Below, in pieces: positions 47,601-55,478 of a stretch of 64,000 nt of DNA. How positions within the stretch are numbered: the first letter of the stretch is position 1; every line of letters starts with the position of its first letter. Position numbers and translations under genes: made by a program. Origin of the DNA: Dokdonella fugitiva (GTDB lineage Bacteria > Pseudomonadota > Gammaproteobacteria > Xanthomonadales > Rhodanobacteraceae); contig NZ_SLWQ01000001.1 of assembly GCF_004342425.1 (NCBI RefSeq), positions 186,001-250,000 of the forward strand, written 5' to 3'. Below the pieces are notes generated by a model that saw only the letters and a program-made list of their open reading frames with translations, ran no database searches and was not told where the DNA came from.

Positions 47601-48230
47601 GCGAACGCGACGCCGAGCGGCGTCGACGGTCCGGACCCGGGCAACTACCTCGACGACGTCGATACGCACAGCTACGTCACGCTCGAGGCGCCCTGGCGGA
47701 TCACCAACGTCACCGCGTCCGCCGGCAGCTACAGCTATCACAACGGCGGCGACACGGGACCGTACCCCGACAACACCTGCGCGAGCATCACGACGCCGAC
47801 GCTGGCGATCACCGCGGGTGCGACGCTGAGCTTCCAGGCGAAGTACGACCTCGAGTACCAGTGGGACGGCGTGGTGCAGGAAATCTCCACCGACGGCGGC
47901 AATACGTGGAACGACCTGCCGCCGACCGGCGGCTATCCGAGCAGCTTCGCGCAGACGACCAATCCCCCGGTCAACGCGTGCGGCTACGCGGCGAGCCACG
48001 GTGCCTTCAACGGCGTGACGACGGCGGGATCGAATGCTGATCCGAACAACGGCGGCGCGACCGCCGTGTTCAAGCCGTTCACGACCAGCCTCGCGAGCTA
48101 CGCCGGCCAGAACGTGCAGATCCGCTGGCGCTTCTCGTCGGATCCGGCGGCCGGGTTCGCGGGCTTCTTCCTCGACCAGGTGCAGATCACCGGCGCGCCG
48201 GGCACGGGTAGCTACATGTGCACGCCGTGA
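44664..48230 (+). CDS. Secreted subtilisin-like serine protease (S8), multidomain
   Basis: 1188 residues. Signal peptide about 1-27; prodomain to about 235. The catalytic triad is Asp283 (VAVADSG), His347 (GHGTHTTG) and Ser541 (SGTSMATP), with the oxyanion Asn in IAAGND. A pre-peptidase-like beta domain (about 640-780; AWFDPEASVGAASTLVNNL, NLDLEVVGPGG) follows, then fibronectin-type segments and a terminal MAM/jelly-roll-like region (YQWDGVVQEISTDGG, FFLDQVQIT). An FADGFDG string (46395-46412) sits inside, just after the protease domain. Probably type II-secreted. A strong hairpin follows the stop. Confidence 0.93.
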   Translation: MTPLPARTALAAALTIALGALGPQAIAANTVIAGQPSLDAIEAARGNPDLILLRAGVFDPARQTLDLRDAGVGAATESNYAIVQFKPAGLKAARKALAARGAEILGYVPNNAYYVRLNGVRLADLAQDAAVRWAGAVAPAMKLDPALWSATRASSAALQNDGRYELMIQAFDGVSSAAIEGQLVKQVPGVEITMRSMRAEALPYVRAKVDAAALDRLVDAATAIDGVAFVSPWIAPHTMNAGGIGAIQGNLSGTCAGSGPICGPTPLFDHGITGGGQIVAVADSGTTPNAAWFATLDKGNGPHTEVTFAENPPPVPPAIGTLHPDNKIIAYWTQPGGPTDYDFVSGHGTHTTGTVVGDAAGTFGATTYMPSTPYAPNHELADGMAPNAQLLFQDIGPNQATAVITQDFEGTLEQAYAGGARIHSDSWGSSSSGQYTTEDANTDRATRNNEGLLVVIAAGNDQPGAMAVGSPGNSKNAVTVAALGHAGSLTKAGFSNAGPTADGRQKPDVAAPGTGTISARNGTSVTSTITAPQTVSNSGTSMATPTIAGNAVLLRQYFADGFYPRGTTGTGIPSDLVFADGFDGVFPFTEAGLDAYNPTGAVMKAVLLNGTVPTTSPSAFPNTGTGWGRPWLDGNLWFKDTMPNGDDSRRLRVFERTNAAGLETGDVNEYTIANVGAGVELRVTLAWFDPEASVGAASTLVNNLDLEVVGPGGTYLGNQFSGNVSVTGGTADAKNTVEQVRLTAPAAGSYTIRVKGTSIPGNGRAGTDRQGYGLAVSGKFAMPDPTPFAAPTAPTIGANGAGGISVDATAAGTPQSWQLYRADGTCATAAAGDFHLVANGPSLPLNDDTSQGGYSYAYKLRGVQDDIEGDASQCVDVVSLDDCTLQPSFDVHSLATDASNASCSVNLSWAAGASNCPAADTVTYTVERDTSPYFTAPTTIASALAATTFSDTNVSNGTPYYYRVHAVDGVGNASVTSVVANATPSGVDGPDPGNYLDDVDTHSYVTLEAPWRITNVTASAGSYSYHNGGDTGPYPDNTCASITTPTLAITAGATLSFQAKYDLEYQWDGVVQEISTDGGNTWNDLPPTGGYPSSFAQTTNPPVNACGYAASHGAFNGVTTAGSNADPNNGGATAVFKPFTTSLASYAGQNVQIRWRFSSDPAAGFAGFFLDQVQITGAPGTGSYMCTP

Positions 48231-48266
48231 CGTACCACTGACCGCGCGAGCGGGCTAAGCTGTAGG

Positions 48267-48294
48267 ACACCGGCGCGGATTTCCGCGCCGGTGT
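48267..48294 (+). terminator. Intrinsic-like terminator after the S8 protease gene
   Basis: acaccggcgcgg-attt-ccgcgccggtgt, a perfect 12-bp stem followed by cgtttc, 37 bases after the protease stop. The T-run is short. Its right arm covers a GTG (48291) that would otherwise be read as the mtgA start. Confidence 0.75.
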
Positions 48295-48311
48295 CGTTTC
48301 AGGAGCCGCCT

Positions 48312-49028
48312 TTGCCCGCACCACCCCGCCGCCGCTGGTCGCGACGCCTTGCCCGCTGGCTGCTGTTCGCCGCCCTGGCCTGGTTCGCCGGCAGCGTGCT
48401 GCTGGTGTTGCTGCTGCGCTTCGTGCCACCGCCGCTGTCGGCGGTGATGGCGGCGGACTGGCTCGAGGCGAAGGCCTCGGGCGACCGGACGTTCGTGCTG
48501 CGCCATCGCTGGACGCCGTGGGAACGCGTTTCGCCCGCGCTGCCGATCGCGCTCGTCGCGGCCGAGGACCAGCGCTTCCCGCTCCACCACGGTTTCGACT
48601 TCGAGGCGATCCAGCGTGCGCTCGAGGAAGCCGACGACGGCGAACGGCTGCGTGGCGCGAGCACGATCAGCCAGCAGGTGGCGAAGAACCTGTTCCTGTG
48701 GAATGGGCGCAGCTTCGTGCGCAAGGGGTTCGAGGCCTACTTCACCGTGCTGCTGGAAACGCTGTGGCCGAAGCGGCGCATCCTCGAGGTGTACCTCAAC
48801 ATCGCCGAGTTCGGCCACGGCATCTACGGCGTCGGCGCCGCGAGCGAACGGTTCTTCCACGCCACGCCCGACCGCCTCGACGCGCGCCAGTCCGCGCTGC
48901 TCGCCGCCGTATTGCCCAACCCTGCACGCTTCCACGTCGACAAACCGAGCCCGTACGTGCTGCGGCGCGCGGCCTGGATCCAGCGCCAGGCGAACCAGCT
49001 GGGCGGCGCCGCCTACCTCCCACGCTGA
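48312..49028 (+). CDS. mtgA: Monofunctional peptidoglycan glycosyltransferase
   Basis: 238 residues, inner-membrane-anchored (helix about 15-37). The GT51 motifs are present: AAEDQRFPLHHGFDFEAI (catalytic Glu), RGASTISQQVAKNLFLW, RKGFEAYFTVLLE and EVYLNIAEFGHGIYGVGAAS. It polymerises lipid II into glycan strands. I chose the TTG at 48312 because AGGAG lies six bases upstream; the in-frame GTG at 48291 lies within the terminator stem of the previous gene. 70 bases follow before the glycosyltransferase gene. Confidence 0.92.
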   Translation: MPAPPRRRWSRRLARWLLFAALAWFAGSVLLVLLLRFVPPPLSAVMAADWLEAKASGDRTFVLRHRWTPWERVSPALPIALVAAEDQRFPLHHGFDFEAIQRALEEADDGERLRGASTISQQVAKNLFLWNGRSFVRKGFEAYFTVLLETLWPKRRILEVYLNIAEFGHGIYGVGAASERFFHATPDRLDARQSALLAAVLPNPARFHVDKPSPYVLRRAAWIQRQANQLGGAAYLPR

Positions 49029-49062
49029 ACGCGGTCGTCATCCCGGCGCGCGCGGAGTCCGC

Positions 49063-49068
49063 TAGCAT
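49063..49068 (+). promoter_or_regulatory. Possible -10 box before the second GtrB-like gene
   Basis: TAGCAT in the context ccgctagcattc, 32 bases before the ATG at 49100; similar to the H-NS promoter element. Confidence 0.3.
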
Positions 49069-49099
49069 TCTGTCATTCGCATCCTGCGCCGGATCCGCC

Positions 49100-50032
49100 A
49101 TGCCCAAGCTCACCGTCGTCGTGCCCGCCTACAACGAGAGCGAAGGCCTGCGCGAGTTCCACGCACGCCTCGCCGCGGTGCTCGATCGCCTCGACCTCGA
49201 CACGGAAGTGCTCTACGTCGACGACGGCAGCCGCGACGACACCTGGGCGGTGATGTGCGCGCTGCGCGACGCGGACGCACGCGTGTCGACGCTCAGGCTG
49301 TCGCGCAACTTCGGCAAGGAACTCGCGCTGACCGCCGGGCTCGACCACGTCGACGCGGACGCCGCGGTGGTGATCGACGCCGACCTGCAGGACCCGCCGG
49401 AATTGATACCGACCTTCGTCCGGCACTGGCGCGAAGGCTACGACGTCGTCTACGGCACGCGTGCCTCGCGCGCGGGCGAGACCGGCTTCAAGAAGATGAC
49501 CGCGTCGGGCTTCTACCGCGTGATGGAACGCCTGTCGTCGACGCCGATCCCGCGCGACACCGGCGACTTCCGCCTCATCTCGCGCCGCGCGCTCGCCGCG
49601 CTCGGCCAGGTGCGTGAACGGCAGCGCTTCATGAAAGGCCTCTTCACCTGGGTCGGCTTCCGCCAGGTCGCGGTCGTCTACCATCGCGATCCGCGCCATG
49701 CGGGCGAGACCAAGTGGAACTACTGGAAGCTCTGGAACTTCGCCATCGACGGCATCACCTCGTTCTCCAGCGCGCCGCTCAAGCTCGCCACCTACATCGG
49801 CCTCGCCGCCTCGCTCGTCGCATTCGGGTTCGCGCTGTGGGTGCTCGGCAAGGCGCTGCTGTTCGGCGACCCGGTGCGCGGCTATCCCTCCCTGATGGTC
49901 GTCGTGCTTTTCCTGGGCGGCCTGCAGCTCATGGCGCTTGGCGTGATCGGCGAATATCTCGGACGTCTATACGTCGAATCCAAGCAGCGCCCGCTGTACC
50001 TCGTGGACGAGTATCATCCGTCGGTTGGCTGA
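49100..50032 (+). CDS. GtrB/DPM1-like membrane glycosyltransferase 2
   Basis: 310 residues. The GT-A domain has VVPAYNESEGL, YVDDGSRDDTW, LSRNFGKELALTAGLDH and IDADLQDPPELI (the Asp-x-Asp-like metal site). GETKWNYWKLWNFAIDGI then leads into two membrane helices (about 232-258 and 268-295) and a cytosolic tail SKQRPLYLVDEY, all typical of undecaprenyl-phosphate glucosyl- or aminoarabinosyl-transferase-like GtrB proteins. No gtrA is adjacent here, so it may use the one at 19820 or another. The related enzyme at 17938 is clearly diverged, not a recent duplicate. Confidence 0.9.
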   Translation: MPKLTVVVPAYNESEGLREFHARLAAVLDRLDLDTEVLYVDDGSRDDTWAVMCALRDADARVSTLRLSRNFGKELALTAGLDHVDADAAVVIDADLQDPPELIPTFVRHWREGYDVVYGTRASRAGETGFKKMTASGFYRVMERLSSTPIPRDTGDFRLISRRALAALGQVRERQRFMKGLFTWVGFRQVAVVYHRDPRHAGETKWNYWKLWNFAIDGITSFSSAPLKLATYIGLAASLVAFGFALWVLGKALLFGDPVRGYPSLMVVVLFLGGLQLMALGVIGEYLGRLYVESKQRPLYLVDEYHPSVG

Positions 50033-50063
50033 CGTCCCGATCAGCCTGCGGGGAGAGAGCTCG

Positions 50064-53000
50064 ATGAGGAAGGGGTACGCGTGGCTCGGCGCCGCGGTCG
50101 GCGTCCTGGGCCTGTATGTGGGCTACGTCCAGCTGGCCGAACGCGAGCGGCCGATGTTCTTCCACGGCGAGTCGGAGGAACGCGAGGAAGGCCGTTCGCC
50201 CAGTGAGGGCGACTACTGGGCGATCCGCGTCGGCTATGGCGGCGACGCGCAGCACCTTCGTTTCGAACCAGCCTGGCTGCTCGCCTCGGCGCGCCAGGAC
50301 AAGGCGATCGCGAGCGGCGTGCCGGCCGGCAAGAAGACCTATCGACCGTCCGCGGACAAGGCCGTCGCGCTCGACCCCGATGCATTCACCCTGCTCGGTC
50401 CGCAGCCGCTCACCGGTGAGGGCTTCGGCGCGGACCGCGCCGCCGGCCGCACCAACGTCATCGTCAGCGATCCGGACAACCCGGCAGTCGCCTGGCTCGG
50501 CTCGGACGGCGGCGGCGTGTGGAAGACCACCAATTGCTGCACCGCCGACACCACCTGGGAGGTCAAGACCGACTTCCCCGAGATCGCGAGCATGGCGATC
50601 GGCGACATCACGATGGATCCGTCCAACCACGACGTGCTCTACGCGGGCACGGGCGACCTGCGTTACGGCTCGATGTCGTTCGGCGCCGCGGGCGTGCTCA
50701 AGAGCACCGATCGCGGCGAGACGTGGCAGTTGCTCGGCGCCGACGTGTTCAATCCCGTCTACGGCCCTTCCGCCGGCAGCTTCCCGCAGTACCAGGCGAT
50801 CGGCAAGGTCGTGGTCGACCCGAACGACTCGGACAACGTCATCGTCGGCACCAAGACCGGCCTGTATTTCTCCAATGACGCGGGCAACAACTGGACTGGC
50901 CCGTGCTACACCAACGCATTCACGAGCGGCGCCGGCGAACAGCGCCAGGACATGACCGGCCTGCTCGCGGTGAATCGCAGCGGCACGACCTACCTCTACG
51001 CCGCGGTCGGCACGCGCGGCAACGCGACGCCGGTGCAGCCGAACCTCAACAAGAACGGTGCGAATGGCGTCTACCGCGCGACGATGCCCGCCAGTGGATG
51101 CCCCGCCGTCGGCGACTGGACGCTGCTCGCGAACGGTTTTCCCGCCGGCACCGGCAACGGCACGCCGAACACGAGCCGCGGGCGCCTCGAACTCGCGGTC
51201 GCGCCGAGCGATCCGCTCACGCTCTACGCGATGTTCTCCAACGTCAGCAGCAGCGGCATCCTGGGCATTTACAAGACGACCGACGGCGGCGACACCTGGA
51301 GCCAGGTCTCGACGCCGAGCGGCGCCGGCACGCAGATGTGGTACGACGCCGGCCTCAAGGTGTCGCCGACCGACCCCAACGTGCTGTTCGTGAATGCGGT
51401 CGACCTGTTCCGTTCGACCAACGGCGGCAGCTCGTACGTGAACCTCACGCAGGCCTACGGCGGCGGCCCGGTGCATCCGGACAACCACGCCACCGCGATC
51501 GTCGGCAACGACGCCAACCACGTGCTCAACGGCAACGACGGCGGCATCTACTACGTCGACAACGCGCTGACCGCGACGAGCGCGTTCAACGCGAACTGGA
51601 CCGACCTCAACAAGCAGCTGCCGACGATCGAGATCTACCACGGCGACATCACCGCGAATTTCGCCACCTCGGCGAACGCGGGCGCGACCGCCGGCTTCCA
51701 GGACAACGGCAGCGCCTCGGTCGTGTTCTCCGGTACGCCCGGGCCCGCCGCGTGGGAAGCGACCAACGGCGGCGACGGCATCGTCTCGCGCATCGAGCCG
51801 GTGCTCGGCCAGTACTGGTACACGTCGATCTACTACGCGGCGCTGTACGTGAGCACGACCGGTCCGTTCGGCAACCAACAATCCATCTCGGGCAACTGGG
51901 GCAGCGACCGCGCGAGCTTCTTCACGCCGTTCGACCTCTATCGCTACGGCGAGCTCGATGCGCCGGGCAGCGCGTGCACGAGCGCGGCCGGCTGCAAGCA
52001 CATCATCCTCGGCACGCAGCGCGTGTGGGAATCGCTCAGCGGCGGCGTGCCGTCGAGCTCGTGGACCGCGAAGACCGGCGACCTGACCAAGAACAACCTC
52101 ATCGTCGGCAGCGACAACCGCTCCTACATCAACCAGATCCACTACTCGGTCAGCGATCCCACCGTCGCGATGGCGGGCACCAACGACGGCAACGTGCAGT
52201 ACGTGTTCGGCCTCGGCGCCGCAGGCGCGGCGACCGCGGTCAACGTCACCGGCGGCAACGCGGTTCTGCCGAACCGGCCGATCCTCGATGTCGCCACCGA
52301 TCCGCACAATCCGCTGGTCGGCTACGCCGCGGTCGGCGGCTTCGCCGCCAACACCGCGGCGACGCCGGGCCATGTGTTCCGCGTCACCTGCACGGCCCAG
52401 TGCGCGAGCTTCACCTGGGCCGACAAGAGCGGCAACCTGCCGGACATCCCGGCCAACGCGGTGATCGTCAACCCGCACAACGCGAACCAGGTCTTCGTCG
52501 GCATGGACTGGGGCCTCTACTACACCGACGACATCAGCGCCGCGACGCCGGTGTGGCAGCGTTTCGAAGGCCTGCCGCACGTGATGGTGTGGAGCCTCAA
52601 CATCGACCGCGGCTTCACGACGCTCGCGGCGTTCACGCGCTCGCGCGGCGCCTGGGCATGGCCGTTGCCGAGCACCGGCGGTGGCGCCGACCTCTCGGTC
52701 ACGATCACGCCGCCGGCGGTGGTGCAGCCGGGCCTGCAGCAGCGTTACACGGTCTCGGTGACCAACAACGGTCCCGACGACGCGGCCGACGTGCAGCTCG
52801 ACAGCCCGATGCCGGCCGGCATCTCGTTCCACCACAACAGCGGCGACTGCACGACCGGTTATCCGTGCGCATTCCCGGCGATCCCGGCCGGCCAGACACG
52901 CACGGTGACGACCGACGTCTGCGTGTCGCGCGGCTACGTCGCGCCCGATCCGGTGTCCTTCAGCGCGAGCGCGAATGCGGCGACGGGCGATCCCACGTCG

Positions 53001-53072
53001 ACGAACAACAGCGCGAGCGCGACCGCTCCGCTCGTGACGTCGCCGTTCGCCGACGGCTTCGACTGCGGCTGA
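50064..53072 (+). CDS. Secreted VPS10/sialidase-like beta-propeller protein with DUF11 domain
   Basis: 1002 residues from ATG 50064, which follows GGGAGAG. An N-terminal hydrophobic segment (GAAVGVLGLYVGYVQLA) acts as signal or anchor. Residues about 120-870 hold BNR/Asp-box repeats: SDGGGVWKTT, KSTDRGETWQLL, FSNDAGNNWTG, YKTTDGGDTWS and RSTNGGSSYV, as in sortilin-type ten-bladed or sialidase propellers. A DUF11 Ig-like domain (about 885-985; QQRYTVSVTNNGPDDAAD) follows, and the protein ends SPFADGFDCG. Glycan binding or hydrolysis is possible, but no sialidase Arg triad was verified. Confidence 0.85.
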   Translation: MRKGYAWLGAAVGVLGLYVGYVQLAERERPMFFHGESEEREEGRSPSEGDYWAIRVGYGGDAQHLRFEPAWLLASARQDKAIASGVPAGKKTYRPSADKAVALDPDAFTLLGPQPLTGEGFGADRAAGRTNVIVSDPDNPAVAWLGSDGGGVWKTTNCCTADTTWEVKTDFPEIASMAIGDITMDPSNHDVLYAGTGDLRYGSMSFGAAGVLKSTDRGETWQLLGADVFNPVYGPSAGSFPQYQAIGKVVVDPNDSDNVIVGTKTGLYFSNDAGNNWTGPCYTNAFTSGAGEQRQDMTGLLAVNRSGTTYLYAAVGTRGNATPVQPNLNKNGANGVYRATMPASGCPAVGDWTLLANGFPAGTGNGTPNTSRGRLELAVAPSDPLTLYAMFSNVSSSGILGIYKTTDGGDTWSQVSTPSGAGTQMWYDAGLKVSPTDPNVLFVNAVDLFRSTNGGSSYVNLTQAYGGGPVHPDNHATAIVGNDANHVLNGNDGGIYYVDNALTATSAFNANWTDLNKQLPTIEIYHGDITANFATSANAGATAGFQDNGSASVVFSGTPGPAAWEATNGGDGIVSRIEPVLGQYWYTSIYYAALYVSTTGPFGNQQSISGNWGSDRASFFTPFDLYRYGELDAPGSACTSAAGCKHIILGTQRVWESLSGGVPSSSWTAKTGDLTKNNLIVGSDNRSYINQIHYSVSDPTVAMAGTNDGNVQYVFGLGAAGAATAVNVTGGNAVLPNRPILDVATDPHNPLVGYAAVGGFAANTAATPGHVFRVTCTAQCASFTWADKSGNLPDIPANAVIVNPHNANQVFVGMDWGLYYTDDISAATPVWQRFEGLPHVMVWSLNIDRGFTTLAAFTRSRGAWAWPLPSTGGGADLSVTITPPAVVQPGLQQRYTVSVTNNGPDDAADVQLDSPMPAGISFHHNSGDCTTGYPCAFPAIPAGQTRTVTTDVCVSRGYVAPDPVSFSASANAATGDPTSTNNSASATAPLVTSPFADGFDCG

Positions 53073-53194
53073 CGCAGGTCCTCGTGCCGGCATCGCCCGA
53101 TGCCGGCACGTGTTGCGCGGCGGCAAGCAGCCGCCGCGCGCCGGCGCTACACTCGCGATCGCGGCGGCGACGCCGCGCTCGAGCGGAGGCGCAC

Positions 53195-53623
53195 ATGCTC
53201 CAGGTCAAGCATCTCCTCGCCGACAAGGGCAGCCGCATCTACACCGTCGGCCCCGACGAACCCGTGCTCGCAGCGATCCGCACCATGGCCGACCGGCACA
53301 TCGGTGCACTGCTCGTCATGCGCGCCGACGAGCTCGTCGGCATCGTTTCCGAGCGCGACTACGCGCGCAAGGTGATCCTCAAGGGGCGCTCGTCGAACGA
53401 CACGCCCGTGCGCGACATCATGACCTCGCCGGTGATCACGGTGAACCCTGCCGACACGGTCGAAACCTGCATGCGCCTGTGCACCGACAGCCGCGTGCGC
53501 CACCTGCCGGTCGTCGAAGGCGCGAAGGTCGTCGGCGTGGTGTCGATCGGCGACCTCGTCAAGGCCATGATCAGCGAACAGGGCGCGCAGATCGAGCAGT
53601 TGCAGCGCTATATCGCCGGCTGA
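53195..53623 (+). CDS. Two-CBS-domain protein
   Basis: 142 residues made of a single CBS pair. The first CBS spans about 10-62 (GALLVMRADELVGIVSERDY) and the second about 75-130 (VRHLPVVEGAKVVGVVSIGD). Linker KGRSSNDTPVRDIMTSPVI and the end SEQGAQIEQLQRYIAG match a common stand-alone CBS family. Such proteins usually bind adenosine nucleotides and regulate partners; no partner is suggested by context. The start is set by GGAGG eight bases before the ATG. Confidence 0.9.
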   Translation: MLQVKHLLADKGSRIYTVGPDEPVLAAIRTMADRHIGALLVMRADELVGIVSERDYARKVILKGRSSNDTPVRDIMTSPVITVNPADTVETCMRLCTDSRVRHLPVVEGAKVVGVVSIGDLVKAMISEQGAQIEQLQRYIAG

Positions 53624-53637
53624 GCGGAGGGCGCCCG

Positions 53638-54303
53638 CTACGCGGTTGCGCCCGGCTGGTTCTCCGGTCGGGCGGCGTCGAATTCCGGCAGCGCGAGGCA
53701 GCGCTCATTGATCGCGGCGATCGTCGGGTACGGCGCGAGGTCGACGCCGAAGCGCTTCGCGTTGTAGACCTGCGGCACGAGGCACGCATCGGCGAGCCCC
53801 GGCGCGTCACCATGGCAGAATTCGCCCGTCGCCGCGTCGTCGACGAGGATCGCCTCGAACGCGCGGAAACCGAGCTCGATCCAGTGTTTCATCCAGCGCT
53901 CGCGCGCGGCCGCGTCGGCGCCGAGTTCGCGCTCGAGGTACTGCATCACGCGCAGGTTGTTGAGCGGATGCACGTCGCAGGCGATCAGTTGCGCGAGACC
54001 GCGCACATGGGCGCGATCGCGCGGCATCGCCGGCAGCAGCGGGCGGTCCTGGTTCACGTCCTCGAGGTACTCGATGATCGCCATCGACTGGCGGATCACG
54101 CGCTGGCCGTCGACCAGCACCGGCACGGCTTCCTGCGGATTGATCTCGCGGTAGGCGGGTGAATGCTGCTCGCCGCCGTTGTCGACGAGGTGCACCGCCC
54201 GCGTCGCGTAGGCGAGCCCCTTGAGGTTCAGGGCGATGCGCACGCGATAGCACGCGCTCGAACGCCAGTAGTCGTACAGCAGGAGATCCGTATGGTTCGA
54301 CAT
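53638..54303 (-). CDS. maiA: Maleylacetoacetate isomerase (zeta-class GST)
   Basis: 221 residues. The N-terminal thioredoxin-like domain has the zeta signature LYDYWRSSACYRVRIALNLK (S-S-C at the active site). NPQEAVPVLVDGQRVIRQSMAI follows for glutathione binding. The C-terminal helical domain contains CLVPQVYNAKRFGVDL. It isomerises maleylacetoacetate to fumarylacetoacetate using glutathione, the penultimate step of tyrosine/homogentisate catabolism. Last gene of the operon, 28 bases after the hydrolase. Confidence 0.94.
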   Translation of the reverse strand: MSNHTDLLLYDYWRSSACYRVRIALNLKGLAYATRAVHLVDNGGEQHSPAYREINPQEAVPVLVDGQRVIRQSMAIIEYLEDVNQDRPLLPAMPRDRAHVRGLAQLIACDVHPLNNLRVMQYLERELGADAAARERWMKHWIELGFRAFEAILVDDAATGEFCHGDAPGLADACLVPQVYNAKRFGVDLAPYPTIAAINERCLALPEFDAARPENQPGATA

Positions 54304-54331
54304 GCCCGCCCCCTTGCAGTCGATGCCTGCG

Positions 54332-55324
54332 TCAGCCGCGCGGCTCCTGCCGCGTGACCGTCTGCTCGATCGCGCCGAAGATGCTGCGACCCGCACCATC
54401 GGTTACCTCGATGCGTACCGTATCACCGAACTTGAGGAATGGCGTGCTCGGCTTGCCGTCGCGCAGGGTTTCGACCGTGCGCTGCTCGGCGAGGCAGGAA
54501 GCGCCCTTGCCGGTATCCTCGTTGGCGATCGTGCCGGAACCGACGATCGTGCCGGCGACGAGCGGGCGCGTTTTCGCCGCGTGCGCGACGAGGTCGGCGA
54601 AACTGAATTGCATGTCCACGCCCGTTTCGGCTTCACCGAACCAGCGGCCGTTGATCCAGGTGCGCATCGGCAGGTGCAGCTTCTCGCCCTGCCAGGCGTC
54701 GCCGAGTTCGTCCGGCGTGACCAACACCGGCGACAGCGCCGAGCGCGGCTTGGACTGCAGGAAGCCGAAGCCCTTGGCGAGTTCGGCCGGGATCAGCCCG
54801 CGCAACGAGACGTCGTTGACGAGCCCGACGAGCTGGATGTGCGCGGCCGCGGTCGCCGGCTCGGCGCCCATCGGCACGTCGTCGGTGACGACGACGACTT
54901 CCGCCTCGAGGTCGATGCCCCATTCCTCGCTCGAGGCGAGGATCGGGTCGCGCGGCCCGTAGAAGCCCGCACTCGTCGCCTGGTACATCAGCGGGTCGAC
55001 GTAGAAGCTCTCGGGCACCTCGGCGCCGCGTGCGCGCCGCACGCGCTCGACGTGCGGCAGGTAGGCCGAGCCGTCGACGAATTCGTAGGCGCGCGGCAGC
55101 GGCGCCGCGAGCTGCGCCATGTCGAGCGCGAAAGCACCGGCGGCGGTGCCGGCTTCCAGCCCCGCCGCGAGCGCGTTGAGGCGGGGCGCGGTGTTCGACC
55201 AGTCGTCGAGCGCGGCCTGCAGCGTGGGCGCGATCGCGTCCGCGCGTACGGCGCGCGACAGGTCGCGACTGACGACGACGAGCGTGCCGTCGCGACCGCC
55301 TTCCTTGAGGGATCCGAGTTTCAT
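54332..55324 (-). CDS. Fumarylacetoacetate hydrolase
   Basis: 330 residues, starting MKLGSLKEGGRDGTL, the form common in beta/gammaproteobacterial homogentisate operons and shorter than mammalian FAH. It shows the metal site EEWGIDLEAEVVVVTDDVPMG (in part: ID-E-AEV-VV-D), VNDVSLRGLIP, and QSKPRSALSPVLVTPDELG. The C-terminal FLKFGDTVRIEV is also typical. Products are fumarate and acetoacetate. 154 bases separate it from hmgA, long for an operon, but direction and pathway fit. Confidence 0.92.
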   Translation of the reverse strand: MKLGSLKEGGRDGTLVVVSRDLSRAVRADAIAPTLQAALDDWSNTAPRLNALAAGLEAGTAAGAFALDMAQLAAPLPRAYEFVDGSAYLPHVERVRRARGAEVPESFYVDPLMYQATSAGFYGPRDPILASSEEWGIDLEAEVVVVTDDVPMGAEPATAAAHIQLVGLVNDVSLRGLIPAELAKGFGFLQSKPRSALSPVLVTPDELGDAWQGEKLHLPMRTWINGRWFGEAETGVDMQFSFADLVAHAAKTRPLVAGTIVGSGTIANEDTGKGASCLAEQRTVETLRDGKPSTPFLKFGDTVRIEVTDGAGRSIFGAIEQTVTRQEPRG

Positions 55325-55478
55325 GGTTCTGACCGTTCCGAAATTGACTGGGATGCAGGACCGGGCGCACGCGCGCGCGCCGGCGTAAGTATTCCATGCC
55401 ACGCACCTGCTCGCGTGCACCATCCGCGATGCAGCGGATCCACGCGCGCCACGGCGCAGGCGCGCGCGGTGCCTGCGC

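Noticed and set aside
49929..53126. Antisense open frame of more than 1000 codons opposite the beta-propeller gene
   Set aside because: Composition is dominated by Arg/Ala/Val repeats typical of reversed high-GC coding DNA, and the sense strand has clear Asp-box repeats and a ribosome-binding site.
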